64,000 bases of DNA from Emiliania huxleyi CCMP1516 (GCF_000372725.1 NW_005201851.1:29683-93682); one strand, 5' to 3'. Positions 1 to 10,449 are shown, counted from the stretch's first letter. Program-made: numbers and translations. Notes: generated by a model from the sequence alone, not told the origin.

Positions 1-380
1 CTGGATCTGTAAAAGGCCACCGCCTGCGCCGACCCGGGTGGCGGGGCATGGACGTGTCATGGACGTGTTCACGAGTCGGCGCGCTGGTCTGTAGTGTTGT
101 GAGGAGAGAGAGGAGGAGGGGGAGACGGGGGCAAGGGCACGGGGGAGGGGAACGGGGGGGCGGGAGGGAGGCATGTGGAGTTGCGCATGCGGCATGGTGC
201 GGGAGCCCACGCCACGCGAGTGCGCCAGCAGCCGCGCGCGGGCGGCGCGCGCCTCTCCGTCCCTTCTCGCAGTGAGGGGGGCGCGACGGGGTCGATATTA
301 AGAGACACAGCACGCACACAGATTGAACGCCTTCTCAGATCAACACCAAAGCAGACGCCCGTCACACGCCCACGGCCGAG

Positions 381-1575
381 CGTTTTTGATCTCTGGGTCA
401 GTGGGCGCCCGCCCGCCGCCTCTGAGGGGGTCGGGCCCCCTAGACTGAAAACAAAAACAAAATGCAGAAACAGTCAAAAACAGCCTGCGAGAGCGGCGCT
501 GCGCGCCGCCTACCTCGTGCGGGTGTGAGTGACCCCAAACGGTCGTCTGCATCCAAAAAACATGTAATTGGGCGAGCAAAAGCGGCGATGGTCACGCACC
601 CGCGCAGCGCCGGCTTTGAGCCACGCGCCTCGACCTTCAGAGGCGCGTGCCCCTTCCGGCATGGCGCCGAAGGTGCCCGTCGTCGTTCGCGTCGAGCTTG
701 GCAAGAAGCATCACCAATCGGGCCGCATGCACGAGGCGGAGGTGGCTCTCTCCCTTGTCGTCAGCGACGCACTCGAGAGAGCCGAGCTGGAGATTGCTGC
801 TGGCAAGCTCACGGCCAGCACTGTCAAGTGCTTTCGGACGACGGAGTTTTCGGGCACCGGCACCGTCCTCGACAACGAGGATCTGGGCGAGACGACAGTC
901 GGCATTCTGCGAGACATGTTTGGCTGCAACATCAAAGTGCTGGCGACCGCCGAGGATTCCCCTGCGACTCATGCAAACCCAGGCCGAGACGCCGAGGGCG
1001 CTGCCGCCTGCGCCCGACGGCGACCGCTACGATTACCGCCTCTTTCGCGCGCTGCTGTCGAACTTGCAGCGAGACGGCTTGAGCTTTCCAGTCCTCGATG
1101 CGAATGCCTCGGGCCAGCGCATTCTCTCTGCAATCGCGGCTCTGCAATACGTGCTTCCGTTTGACGACTCCGATCCGAGCCCGCTGCGACTGGCCGGCCG
1201 CGTCCACCTCGTCGTGCCACGCCGCTTCAAGACGGAGGCGCTCAACAATGAGACTCCTTCGGAGGACCACCACGGCGCAAAGCCATTGCGGCATGGCATT
1301 GGACTCGCGCCTCTCGGCCAAGAAGCTGCGCTCGTACGGCGAGGCCATTGCGGGCTTCATTGGCTGCGCAACGGCTCCCCCCCCCCCCCCTTCTCCGCTG
1401 AACTGCTTGCTGCTGCTGCTCGCTTTGACCTTTGTCCCAGGAGCCTGGTGCTTGTGTCTAATCGTAGTGGGGGCCCTGGCCCCCCTCTGTTTTCTGTTTT
1501 CTGTTTTTCAAAACGCCCGCCCGCCCGCCACCCCGAGGTGGCTCGGCCCCCCACTGACCCAGAGATAAAAAAACG
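381..1575. repeat. Inverted-repeat pair enclosing an unknown gene
   Basis: A 25-bp segment at 381-405 containing ATCTCTGGGTCAGTGGG recurs in inverted orientation at 1550-1575, with one or two differences in the T-run. Both copies are followed by GC-rich stretches and an A- or T-rich tract containing CTGTTTT or AAAACA. The pair encloses the unknown gene at 661-1420. It could be the ends of a non-autonomous DNA element or two unrelated copies of a dispersed repeat. No target-site duplication was established. Confidence 0.45.
661..1420 (+). CDS. Hypothetical protein, reading frame broken into segments
   Basis: I do not recognise this gene. An ATG at 661 opens a well-composed reading frame (MAPKVPVVVRVELGKKHH...) of about 100 residues to near 950. 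The coding signal then moves to another frame (about 970-1240, containing DGDRYDYRLFRALLSNLQ) and to a third (about 1285-1375, MALDSRLSAKKLRSYGEA). Either short introns or small insertions/deletions separate the segments; I could not place clean splice sites. The composition is that of a soluble alpha/beta protein with no clear motif. It lies between the two inverted repeats at 381 and 1550, so it may be carried by a mobile element, but nothing in it resembles a transposase. The convergent RING-like gene starts at 1923. Confidence 0.45.
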
Positions 1576-1659
1576 TCGGCCCACGCACCAACACACAGGC
1601 GCAAGCACGCCCCAAAATTTGCGGCCAAAAAAGAACGGTTCGCTCACTCGCGACGCATC

Positions 1660-1923
1660 CGACCATCTGCTGCTGGGGAAGTGCAGGGCGCGACCGGGCG
1701 TGCGGCAAAGGACGCAGGTGGCATCGCCGCGATTGCGGTTTCCGTTCTTGTTGCAAGCGCCGCAGAGTGCAAGGTGTCCGCAGGGCTCCATCATTGTGTC
1801 GCCATGCTCTCGGAACATACGACACACGAAAGCGCTGTCGAGGTTCGCCGAGCGCGGCGCAGGTTGAGGGAAGCCGCCACCGACGAGCGCGTTGGACTTT
1901 TCACTCCGGACAAAGACGGGCAC
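1660..1923 (-). CDS. RING-like (C3HC4) fragment
   Basis: The minus strand carries a degenerate RING-HC zinc finger, the fold used by many E3 ubiquitin ligases at the protein C-terminus. Visible are PCGHLALCGAC followed about 17 residues later by CVLCRTPGRALHF, the second half of the finger. In the first half the expected C-x2-C reads CRMF, so one zinc ligand is replaced by Phe. No other recognisable domain is attached, and the frame then runs into low-complexity DNA that overlaps the inverted repeat at 1550. It may be the last exon of a larger gene or a decaying copy. A family assignment beyond RING is not possible. Confidence 0.4.
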
Positions 1924-2487
1924 ACAGCGGACGGTGCGGGGCGTGTGCCCGTCATAGCGGCGAGGCGCGGGACCGTCTGTGGCGAAGTGGGTCGCGTCCC
2001 TCGATTTTGTTCAACGCAGCATCCACACCCTTTCTATAGAGCAGAGGCGGGTGTCCCCCTCTAACTGCACGAGAAAAAACAGCACGTCTGTATTATCTTC
2101 TCTTTGCGAGGGCGATGGGATCGCCACACACACCGCTGATCTGCAGAGCGGCCGGACGGGTGAGAAAAGAGATGGAGAGGGACGAGAGGTCGCCGTAAAC
2201 CCCGGTCCCGGTGTAGTGGCGTGCCAGGACGGTAAGAGAGGCGTCATGCGAGGGGCCCGGTCCCCCGGCCCGGTGGCGACAGCGGCGCCACGGCCTCGGC
2301 GCGGTGTCGGCCGGAGCCGCCGGGGGATGGGCGCAGGAGAGGGGAGCAGGGGCCAGGGAGAGCCCCAAACGAAGCTGAAAAAGCGCGCACACACACACGC
2401 AAACGCTTCAACGCGGACCCGCAGACCACTCCAAGACGATGCCCCAACGCCTCGCTGGACGCCCCCCGATGCGCCCGCGTCCACAGC

Positions 2488-2841
2488 ATGCCGTACCCGA
2501 ACTGCGCCTTCGGGCCGGCGACGGAAGCGCTGCTCGAGCTCGACCCAGGCGCCAAATGCGCGAACGGCTCTGGCTGCCTCTACGTGCACGACGGCTCGGG
2601 AGTGGCGCCTGCGTCGCCTCCGAAGAGCAACCTCGCCCAGCGCATGGCTGCGGCGCGCGCGGCACGCGCCGAGCGCGCGGCTCGAGGCGTACCATCGTCG
2701 GACCTCGAGGCGCCATCGACTCCGGTCCCGAGCAAGGGCCCTGCTTCAGCAGCAAAGCGGGCCGCCGGCGGCACGCCCGGCTCAGCAGAGGCCGCCAAAA
2801 GCAAATGGCACCGCCACGATGGCGCAAGCGACGAGGAATGA
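2488..2841 (+). CDS. Small protein with CCCH-like zinc-binding motif
   Basis: A 117-residue open frame starts at the ATG at 2488 and ends at TGA 2839-2841. Near its N-terminus Cys and His are spaced C-x17-C-x5-C-x3-H (NC...KCANGSGCLYVH). The last three ligands match the CCCH zinc finger of RNA-binding proteins (usually C-x7-9-C-x5-C-x3-H), but the first gap is unusually long. The rest is Ala/Arg/Ser/Pro-rich and probably disordered, ending in an acidic DGASDEE tail. The frame is also open upstream, so an earlier exon is possible. The function is not known; an RNA-binding role is only inferred from the motif. Confidence 0.45.
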   Translation: MPYPNCAFGPATEALLELDPGAKCANGSGCLYVHDGSGVAPASPPKSNLAQRMAAARAARAERAARGVPSSDLEAPSTPVPSKGPASAAKRAAGGTPGSAEAAKSKWHRHDGASDEE

Positions 2842-3461
2842 GGTCCCACCGACCCCACTCACACAGACACCCGACCTTCCCACCACAAGGCGAGCCACGA
2901 CAAGCACACGCCACCACACCCCGCTAGTCTGGACAGGCCTGCTCTCGGAGAGGGGGGCTAGGGGGCCTAATCCACGGCCACAACCCCCTAGAGGCAATGG
3001 AGCTGAGAGAAGGCGCTCGGCTGCAAGGGTAGCAGAGCACCACTCCTACGCCCACGCCCCCTCAAAGACGGCAGAAACAGTCACACGCAATTAGTACATG
3101 GCCCAGCTCGCGCCATCGCCCACACTCGAGCTTTGCAGCGCGCGGGCTCACACTCTACTATAGGCCCCCTCGACGCCCACTTCGAGTTCTACTCAGCTAA
3201 GGGCCGCACTTGACGCTGTAAGCAGCGCGCGGCGGAGCAGTTTGGCGCTTGTGGTGAAATGTGGGAATCTAGCCCAAGGTCGGAGAGTTGTGTCATAGGA
3301 GAGGAGAGAGTGTGGAGATGTTTTGTGCGGGATCAGGCCCGAGTCCCTAGTGTCGCCGGAGCGGGTAGCTCCCTTTTTCGTAACAGGAACTATTTTTTTT
3401 TACCACTCCAAGACGTCCCAAGAGAATACTGTGTAGGTACTGTCTACTGTGTTCCCCTACT

Positions 3462-4116
3462 CTAACAAAGCATGCGCGACGCCGACTTCGACACGAAGCC
3501 TCGGCAGCCAGGGCAAGCCGTGTTGATCGGCTCCATGCCTCGACTCGTCTCGACCTCGCTGTCGTCGCTGAGCCAAGTGTGCAGGCAGCGGTAGTGGAAG
3601 AGGCTCTTGCAGCAGCGCGTGGCGCCCCAGCCATTAGGGTCGCGAGGCTGCAGGCGCGCCTCGGCGTGTGCGCTGAGGTCGTCCAAGCAAATGACGCACT
3701 CGAGCGCCTCCTCCTCTGCTGCTGTAGCTGCGGACACGCCTGCAACTGCGGCAGCCGCTTCCACCTCCATCTCCGACTCCTCCTCGCTATCGCTCTCCTG
3801 CTCCGCCTCCACCTCCACCTCGTCGTCCCATCACCTCGGCGCCAGCGGCAGTGGGAGCAGCGCGAGGCTGCAGCAGCTTGGCGGCGTCGGCGCGGCCGTA
3901 CTCCGAGAGAGCGTAGGCGATGGCCGCCCCTTCGGCGGTGGCGAAGTATCCGAGGTGGACATGCTTGCCGCCATCCCACACCTGTGCCACAAACTTCTTT
4001 CTGCTGCGGTCGTAGGTCACGCCCTTGTAGCCAGTCGTGCTGTTCTTGTTGATGGCTGGGATCAACACGATGTTCTCGGCCGCTGTGGTCCGCAGCGATG
4101 TGTGTGTGGGCGCCAT
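3462..4116 (-). CDS. AP2-domain plus RING-H2 protein (frame change between the two)
   Basis: From the ATG at 4116 (minus strand) the first frame encodes an AP2/ERF DNA-binding domain: TTGYKGVTYDRSRKKFVAQV followed by WDGGKHVHLGYFATAEGAA and AYALSEYGR. That frame stops at 3787. The overlapping frame, open from about 3832, encodes an acidic linker and then a RING-H2 finger (CVICLDDL, FHYRCLHTWL, CPGCRGF) and ends at TAG 3462-3464. The join lies in a GA-rich stretch, so a short intron or a one-base indel could link them. If joined, the product couples sequence-specific DNA binding to an E3 ubiquitin ligase module. If not joined, these are two neighbouring small genes. Each domain call is strong; the fusion is inference. 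Confidence 0.65.
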
Positions 4117-4252
4117 CGAGCGGAACGCGGCCTTCGTAGCTTTCCCCCGCCAGGGGACGGGTACAGGTCAGGAAGGTGCCCGCCGCCGCACCCCGATCGA
4201 CCTCTCCCACACGTCCAAAGAATTTAAACAAAAGAACTAAACAATGCCCTGT

Positions 4253-4700
4253 TCACGCGCGCGCGAGACGTGCAGACAGGGTTGCCAGGTGAGAGCGAAT
4301 GGCGCGGTTCACGCCTCGCACAACAGAGAGAGAGATGCGCTCTGCATGGTGGGACATAAAAGAAAGCGAGTACTTGGGCGAGTAGGCCGTGCGGTCGACG
4401 CTGCCGCGCCCGACTTTGCGCGCGAGGTGGCGCAGCTTGAGAACGGCGGTGGGCGAGAAGCCGCCGCCGAAAACGTCTCGTGGAGCAGCAGGTTGAAGCT
4501 GTTGCGCTTGACAAAGATCGCGTCGTGGTAGAAACCGCGATGCGCCTTGACGTAGCCGTGGCCGTTCTTGTGGTCGAAGGGTTGGCCGGTTTGTCTGACC
4601 CTTATGAGCCAAGACAAGCAACAAAACGCGCGCCTCGTCGCCAGAGAGCTTCTTGGCGTCAAGATGCTCGCTCTGGAGCTGCCTTGAAGCCTCGCCATGA
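4253..4700 (-). CDS. Hypothetical protein, frame-disrupted
   Basis: The minus strand has two consecutive well-composed coding segments in different frames. One (about 4600-4460) reads FDHKNGHGYVKAHRGFYHD and then IFVKRNSFNLLLHETF. The next (about 4460-4310) reads GGGFSPTAVLKLRHLARK, then DRTAYSPKYSLSFMSHHAER. They run on from each other in sense at HETF/GGGF, so a small indel or intron separates them. I do not recognise the family. The upstream part toward 4860 is Arg/Ala-rich and uncertain. It is divergent from the coiled-coil gene starting at 4951. Confidence 0.35.
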
Positions 4701-4950
4701 GTCTTCTCGACCCCGCGTTCCGCCCCGGGCGTCGCGCCGCGGCGGCGCCAGCAGGTGGGCTCCGGCGCCGCCCCGCGCGCGCGCACGCGCGGCGGCGACG
4801 GTGCTGCCGCCCGGCGCACGGGGCGATGGACTTCTTTTTTATCAGCAGCGCGGCCGCCATGCGGTGCGACGTCGTGCCCGCCGCTTTTCGGCGTTCGGAT
4901 TTCTTTTTTTCTCAGCCCCTTGAAGCGGCCCCCCTGGCCGTGTGGCCGTC

Positions 4951-6078
4951 ATGACCCGCGCCCCACTCGGTGCCGTCTCGTCCAACGGTGCGCACCAGCG
5001 CGCCGTGAGCGTCCCGTCGCGCTACGCCGCCCAGCCCAAGCCGACCGGCATGCCGACGCTGCGCTCTCAGCTCGAGACGGCGAGGAGCGAGTTGGAGTCA
5101 GTGCGGCGCGAGCTGGAGCGGTGCCGGGCACAGGAGAAGGCGGCGAGAGCCGATGCGGCGGTGGCGGAGACGGCAGCGGCGGCCCGCGCCGCAGAGGCGG
5201 CCGAGGCGGCGCGGGCAGAGGCGGAGGCGGCGGAGAGAGCAGACCGGGCGGTGGCGGAGCGGCGGCCGCTGCAGGCCGCGGTTGCGGAGGGGGAGGAGGC
5301 CGCCGCGGAGGGTCGCGTTGCGAGGGCGGCACTGGCGTCGGAGCTCGAGCTCGCCGACTCGCATCTTGAAGAGGCGCACCGGGCGGCGCAGGCGTGGTGC
5401 TCGCAGGCCTGCTCCCTCGGAGCGCAGCTGGGACCGCTGCCCGGCAAGCTGTCCGCACTCGAGGCGGCGCTCGCAGCAGAGCAGCGGCGGAGTGCGCAGC
5501 TCTCTTCCTCCCTCGACACGGCGCGAGACTCGATCGCGCAGCTGCGCGACGTGTCCTTACCCGCGCTGGCGCGAGATGTCGAGGCGCAGCGCGCGCGCGC
5601 CGACGCCGCCGATCGGCGGGCTGGGCTCGTGCGGCGGCGGCTCGCCGCGCGGGACGAGGCGTTGGGTGCGCAGGCGGCCGCGCTGGACCGGCTGGCGGCG
5701 GCGCTCGGGGAGGCGGAGGGGGAGGAGGGCCTCGCCGGGCTCGCGCGGCGTGCGCTCGGCTCGCTGAGCGGTTATGCCGTCGAGTCTGCTGCGGCGGCGG
5801 GCAGCCCGCGGCTGGATGCGGCGCAAGGCTGCCTCGTGCGGCTGTGTCGCGCGGCCGACTCGATGGCAGAATGGTTGCCTGCGTGCGCTGCGGCGCGTGG
5901 CCGAGAGGCGAGGCAGCTGGCCGAGCTGGCGCAGGCGGAGGCGGAGGAGGAGGAGCGCGCGGCAGGCGGCGCAGGCGAGTCGGCCTCGGGTGGGGGCGGG
6001 GGCGGCCTCTCGCCCGGCGCGTGGAGCGCGCGCAAGCCTCCTCGCCGCGCCGCGGGGGCGTCGCCCCTCCTGTTTTGA
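4951..6078 (+). CDS. Coiled-coil protein, function unknown
   Basis: A single uninterrupted 375-residue frame starts at the first ATG (4951, MTRAPLGAVSS) and ends at TGA 6078. After a short basic, Pro-containing leader it is Ala/Glu/Arg-rich with heptad-like spacing over most of its length (about residues 30-270), which predicts a long coiled coil. A less regular segment follows around SLSGYAVESAAAAG, then a second short Glu-rich stretch and a Gly/Ser/Pro-rich basic tail. There are no catalytic motifs or membrane spans. Structural or scaffold roles are plausible but unproven. It ends next to a poly-G tract. Confidence 0.65.
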   Translation: MTRAPLGAVSSNGAHQRAVSVPSRYAAQPKPTGMPTLRSQLETARSELESVRRELERCRAQEKAARADAAVAETAAAARAAEAAEAARAEAEAAERADRAVAERRPLQAAVAEGEEAAAEGRVARAALASELELADSHLEEAHRAAQAWCSQACSLGAQLGPLPGKLSALEAALAAEQRRSAQLSSSLDTARDSIAQLRDVSLPALARDVEAQRARADAADRRAGLVRRRLAARDEALGAQAAALDRLAAALGEAEGEEGLAGLARRALGSLSGYAVESAAAAGSPRLDAAQGCLVRLCRAADSMAEWLPACAAARGREARQLAELAQAEAEEEERAAGGAGESASGGGGGGLSPGAWSARKPPRRAAGASPLLF

Positions 6079-7869
6079 AGCAAGGGGCGAGGGGGGGGGG
6101 GGGGGACATAGCTGCCCTGACCTTATCAAGGTTGGGGCGGCGATTGCCGAATGCGTGCGGACTGGCGTATGTGAGAGAGAGATTTTAGAAAGCCAACAAG
6201 AAATCACGACCCTCACAGTGATTTGGGCTCGGCAGCTTGTCAGCCCTCAGCCGAAGGCGAAGCGGGGGCCGGTCCCGTGTAGCAGCCTTCTCGTATGTGC
6301 ATAAAAGTTTGTTTGTTTTGAAAGCAGCAAGCATGTTGAAAAAAAAATTGCTAACGCGAAAAACCGGCACACCAATCTCCCTTCCTCTCCCTATCCTTTC
6401 TTGGAGCTCTAGAGTCCACACCCCCCTGCCCCGGGATCGCGTACAAGCTGAGGCTACCGTAGGCCACACTAGCGTCGCTGGGGGTTCCCTGCCCTAGATG
6501 GGAAGCTGGCCGCTGATCCGAAGACCGACTGCACCAGGGCGCCTAGATATACTCAAGGTGAGCGAGGGTGAAGTTACGCCTTAAATGCCTGTCTCTCTAC
6601 TGTGGACCTTACTCCGAGCTCGACGGCTCCTCCTATTCCCCCACCCCCCCTCCCCCCCCACTCTCTCCGAGTAAGGGCGTGCGCTACGTCCCCAAGGGGG
6701 GGGGGACGTGGGGGGGAGGTGTGACTTTTGGGTTGTGGCGTTTGGGTTTTTGTGGGGCACCCAAACGGTTTCGGTTTTCCTCCTTGGTGCCCCGAGTAGA
6801 GCGCGATCTCCCCTGGAGTCTGTCGCGCCCGTTCTGTCTAAGCTCGAGGTTCAACCTTCCAGTTGATCCTTATCGGACTGGTGAGGTCTGCCTAGCCGTC
6901 GTAGTGTAGTGCCTGGGGTGCGTCTGCGTCGGTGCTACACACACTCGGCAGGACGCTGCTGTAAATCGTTGCTGCTGGTCGTCGCTGTTTGTTAAACGAA
7001 TTTCGCCATGGTGTTTTTTCTTTTTATGCTTATGGCAGTAAAAAGAAACGGAAACGTGTGCGGCAGGCGCGGGCTCGGTCGATATCCCATACTTCGACTC
7101 ACATCTTCACTGCTGCGGTGTGTGCCCGGGGAGGCGCGGCGGCGGGGTGGATTGAGAAGGTCTCAGAATGCAGAGAAGCTGCAGGCGTGCAGAGGCGCGC
7201 GCTGCAGTTTCTCTGATCGGGCTGCTGGCGGTGTGCGCGAGACGGCGTGGTGAGGCGTGAGGCAGGCTATTGTAGTGGGGTGCGGGCTGCGTCTAAGCGT
7301 ATGCGTGCACATGGTGCTGTATGCTGTGTGTGCAGGCAGGCTGACAGGCTGTGCACAGCAGACTGGGCGGATGAGCGAGCGCGCGTGCGGGCGTGCGTGC
7401 GCGCCTGGGCCTGCGCGGTGCCGTCGCACTCGGACTCGCGGCGCGTCCTAGTACAGCCGCTTGTGGGATGCCAGAAGCAGTCTGCAGAGCCTGCACAGGG
7501 CGCAAAAAGGCGCAGGTGTGCTGGTGAGGTGTGCTGCGGCGCGCGCGTCGCGGCGTGAGTGGATGTGCGGCTTGCTCTGGTGGTGCGAGGGGCGCGCAGC
7601 TGGTGCGGGCGGCGCGGGACGGCCATGGGGCGCCAGCACAGGGCAGACGCACATGGCACAGCTCTGAAATGGCGCTGCGCGTGTTTGCGTGCGCGCGGGG
7701 ACGTACGCGCAGTTTTCACGCGGTGTGCGTGGAGAAGGGCATGAGAGGCGCCGGCCGCGCGTGTGTTGTCGTGTGGGAGTTCGGAGTATGCCCGGAGGGC
7801 GTGCCCGTAGGCGACTAGACTTCGCACTGGCGCCGGAGGCCCCAGATATGAAGAAAAGTTTCAGCAAGC
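6079..7869. other. Intergenic stretch without a convincing gene
   Basis: About 1.8 kb. It holds poly-G tracts (about 6089-6107 and 6698-6720), a C-run near 6640-6660 and a GC-rich region at 7100-7800 with open frames in all phases but no recognisable protein. I see no tRNA, rRNA or repeat-family member here. Confidence 0.4.
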
Positions 7870-8721
7870 ATGTTGCCGGCGCTGGTAGATGATCTCTCGG
7901 AGAAGAGCCGGAGGGACCTTGGCGCCGGGGTCACGAGGAACTTGCAAGTCGTGGCCGAGGCGGCGACGGGAGCGGTGCAGAGGTGGATCCAGCTCAATGA
8001 TGAGGCTACGGCGCGCATAATGAAGAGAGAGGAACACATCGAGTGGCTGAGGAAGCTCTTCACTGGGTGGAAGGAGGCTCGGCCGGCCTTGAGGGAGTCG
8101 CGGAGGAGGAGGGATAACGGAGGTAACGTGCAGACAGGCCAGCAGCCAGTGGGACGAACGAGGGCCGCGACGGCGGCTCAAGCGGGAGGGAGCGGAGACA
8201 GTGGGCAGCGAGCGAAGTGGGTGAGACTGATGATGCTCCTTCGACTTAGGGAACGGTTCAGCTGCTGGGCGGGCTTCAGGCTGGTGCTCACGCGAAAAGG
8301 AATCGACGCGATGTACAAAGCATACAAGAAGAGGAGAAAGAAGAGGACGGACATCAGAGAGAGATTTTTAGCAATACCAAACAAATCTAACACTCACACT
8401 TGTTGTTTTGTTGTTTTTGACATCAGTGATGACGAAACAGAAGCTAGCGCAGACGAGGGCAGGGCAGACCCGGGGACGGCGGAGCCGGAGCAGACGGCAT
8501 CGGCCGCCGAGGGAACGTTGGGAAGAGGCACGAGGAGGGCGGCGACCTCGACCGACTATGGAGGACCCGTCGCCAGACGACGCAGGGCAGAAGACGGTGA
8601 GGCGGAGCAGACGCGCAGGGCGAGACGAGGGAGGGAGCAGGACTTTGCGGAGATCAGCAGGAGGATGTACGACGAGATTAGGAGCAGCAGGGACCCGAGG
8701 GACCATGTGGAAGACGGCTAG
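7870..8721 (+). CDS. Hypothetical basic protein
   Basis: An uninterrupted frame of 283 residues runs from ATG 7870 (MLPALVDDLSEKSRRDLGAG) to TAG 8721. The N-terminal 90 residues look helical with EEHIEWLRKLFTGWKEARP. The middle is basic (KAYKKRRKKR) and the C-terminal third is Arg/Glu/Ala-rich and probably disordered. A T-rich segment at about 8365-8425 encodes an atypical stretch (NTHTCCFVVFDI) and ends in CATCAG, so it may be a short retained intron. The protein family is not recognised. Confidence 0.45.
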   Translation: MLPALVDDLSEKSRRDLGAGVTRNLQVVAEAATGAVQRWIQLNDEATARIMKREEHIEWLRKLFTGWKEARPALRESRRRRDNGGNVQTGQQPVGRTRAATAAQAGGSGDSGQRAKWVRLMMLLRLRERFSCWAGFRLVLTRKGIDAMYKAYKKRRKKRTDIRERFLAIPNKSNTHTCCFVVFDISDDETEASADEGRADPGTAEPEQTASAAEGTLGRGTRRAATSTDYGGPVARRRRAEDGEAEQTRRARRGREQDFAEISRRMYDEIRSSRDPRDHVEDG

Positions 8722-9014
8722 TGCTAGTCCCCCATCGGGAGGACGACCCCGGCTAGTCGCCGACCACACCCACAAAGAACCCTGCACAAAGACCGCAGGG
8801 CGGGGACCTGTTCCTTTTTACCCATCTCCTAGTAGAGGTGTCCGTTTTATTTATTTATTTATTAGCAAGCAAGGCGCCGATATTTCTTATTCTTTTTCGC
8901 GCGATGTGCCGGCACATTTCTTTTGTTGGGGTAAATTCTTTTTCTCGCGAGGTTGGCAACCCGTGAGAACAAAACGGAAACAGATCTGTTTCGAAACACC
9001 GCTAGAAGCATGAA
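8722..9014. promoter_or_regulatory. Upstream region of RCC1 copy 1 with leader box
   Basis: An AT-rich patch with TTTATTTATTTATTTATTAG (about 8848-8867) precedes two tandem occurrences of the box AATTCTTTTTCTCGCGA, at 8934-8950 and 9015-9031. The second ends at the ATG used by the downstream gene. The same box lies just before the other two F-box/RCC1 copies and recurs elsewhere in the window, so it may be a 5' leader or promoter element. Confidence 0.4.
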
Positions 9015-9030
9015 AATTCTTTTTCTCGCG

Positions 9031-10449
9031 ATGTCCACCCCGCCGCGCCGCCGCTCGCGCCGCCTCGCCTCCGCCGGCGCCACCGCCTCGCCTCACACAC
9101 CGCCGCCCGCCCGTCTCCTCGACCTGCCCTCGGAGCTCCTCGAGCGCGTCCTCTCTCGCTGCGACAGCCCCCTCGACATCGCCCGTGTCGCAGCCGTCTC
9201 GCTGCTCTTCCACGCCTCGCTTGCGGTGGAGGGCATCCGCTTGTGGGCGCAAGAGCGCGGCTTCGAGCTGCCGGCGCAGCCAGAGGGTGAGAGCTGCGCC
9301 GTGCGGTGGGTGTGCTTTGCGGCGTTTCGCGAGTCCAACGCGCCGGCGAGAGCGGCGGCAAGCCATTGGCACAGCGTTTTCATTGACGGCGAGGGGCGGC
9401 TCTCGTCGTGCGGCTCCGCGCCGACCTTCGACCCATCGGTACTCGGGCACGGTGAGGGCGTGCTGCGGCTCAACACGCCGACCCGCCTCCCGTCGATGCT
9501 GGGTGAGCGCGCCGTGAGCGTGTCGGCTAGAGACACCCACAGCCTCGCCCTCTCCGCCGACAGCACTGTCTGGAGCTGGGGCATTGGAGGCTACGGCCAG
9601 TTGGGCCACGGCAACCAGCAGAACCAGCTGCAGCCCAAGAAGATCGAGGCCTTGGCTGACCAGCGCGTCATCGCTGTGTCGGCTGGACGCGACCATAGCC
9701 TCGCACTCACCGCCGACGGAGCCGTCTGGAGCTGGGGCCATGGAGCCTATGGCCGGCTGGGCCACGGCGACCAGCAGGCCCAGTGGCAGCCAAAAAAGGT
9801 TGAGGCCTTTGCTGGCCAGCGCGTCATTGCTTTGTCGGCGGGATACTTCCACAGCCTGGCCCTCACCGCCAACGGCAGCGTCTGGAGCTGGGGCTGGGGA
9901 GCCTTTGGCAAGCTGGGCCACGGCGACCAGCAGAACCAGCTGCTGCCCAAAAAGATCGAGGCCTTTGCCGGCCAGCGCGCCGTCGCCGTGTCGGCGGGAG
10001 GCAACCACAGCCTCGTCATCACCGCCGACGGCGCCGTCTGGAGCTGGGGCTGGGGAGGCTTTGGCAAGCTGGGCCACGGCGACTTTCAGCAGCAGCTGCA
10101 GCCAAAGAAGATCGAGGCGTTGTCTGGCCAGCGCGTCGTCGCTGTGTCGGCTGGAGGCAACCGCAGCCTCGCAATCACCGCCGACGGCGCCGTCTGGAGC
10201 TGGGGCTTGGGAGCGTATGGCCAGCTGGGCCATGGCGACGAGGAGGACCAGTGGCAGCCAAAGAAGATCGAGGCCTTGGCTGGCCAGCGCGTCGTCTCCG
10301 TGTCGGCCGGAACATGGCACAGCATCGCCCGCACCACGGATGGCGCTGTCTTTGCCTGGGGCAAGGGCGAGCACGGCTGCCTAGGCTACGGAGAGGACCT
10401 GTCAAACCAGCTGCTGCCCAAAAAGATCGAGGCGTGGGCGCAGGAATGA
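9031..10449 (+). CDS. F-box/RCC1-repeat protein, copy 1
   Basis: This is a 472-residue protein read from the ATG at 9031, which the conserved box CTCGCGATG abuts; an in-frame ATG at 9010 is an alternative. After a basic N-terminus (PPRRRSRRLAS), residues about 28-75 resemble an F-box (LLDLPSELLERVLSRCD), the Skp1-binding module of SCF ubiquitin ligases. From about residue 150 there are six to seven RCC1-type repeats of about 50 residues, each with HSLALTADGAVWSWG and GQLGHGD...PKKIEALAGQRV. Together they should form a beta-propeller that binds a target. It is complete and ends 121 bp from the stop of the convergent IFT81 gene. Paralogues lie at 13520 (plus) and 23220 (minus). Confidence 0.85.
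   Translation: MSTPPRRRSRRLASAGATASPHTPPPARLLDLPSELLERVLSRCDSPLDIARVAAVSLLFHASLAVEGIRLWAQERGFELPAQPEGESCAVRWVCFAAFRESNAPARAAASHWHSVFIDGEGRLSSCGSAPTFDPSVLGHGEGVLRLNTPTRLPSMLGERAVSVSARDTHSLALSADSTVWSWGIGGYGQLGHGNQQNQLQPKKIEALADQRVIAVSAGRDHSLALTADGAVWSWGHGAYGRLGHGDQQAQWQPKKVEAFAGQRVIALSAGYFHSLALTANGSVWSWGWGAFGKLGHGDQQNQLLPKKIEAFAGQRAVAVSAGGNHSLVITADGAVWSWGWGGFGKLGHGDFQQQLQPKKIEALSGQRVVAVSAGGNRSLAITADGAVWSWGLGAYGQLGHGDEEDQWQPKKIEALAGQRVVSVSAGTWHSIARTTDGAVFAWGKGEHGCLGYGEDLSNQLLPKKIEAWAQE

Noticed and set aside
1-660. Overlapping open frames on both strands at the left edge.
   Set aside because: They arise from GC-rich composition; none shows a conserved motif or protein-like residue usage.
7100-7830. 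A possible gene in the GC-rich stretch before 7870.
   Set aside because: Open in several frames on both strands with Arg/Ala/Cys-rich products and no motif.
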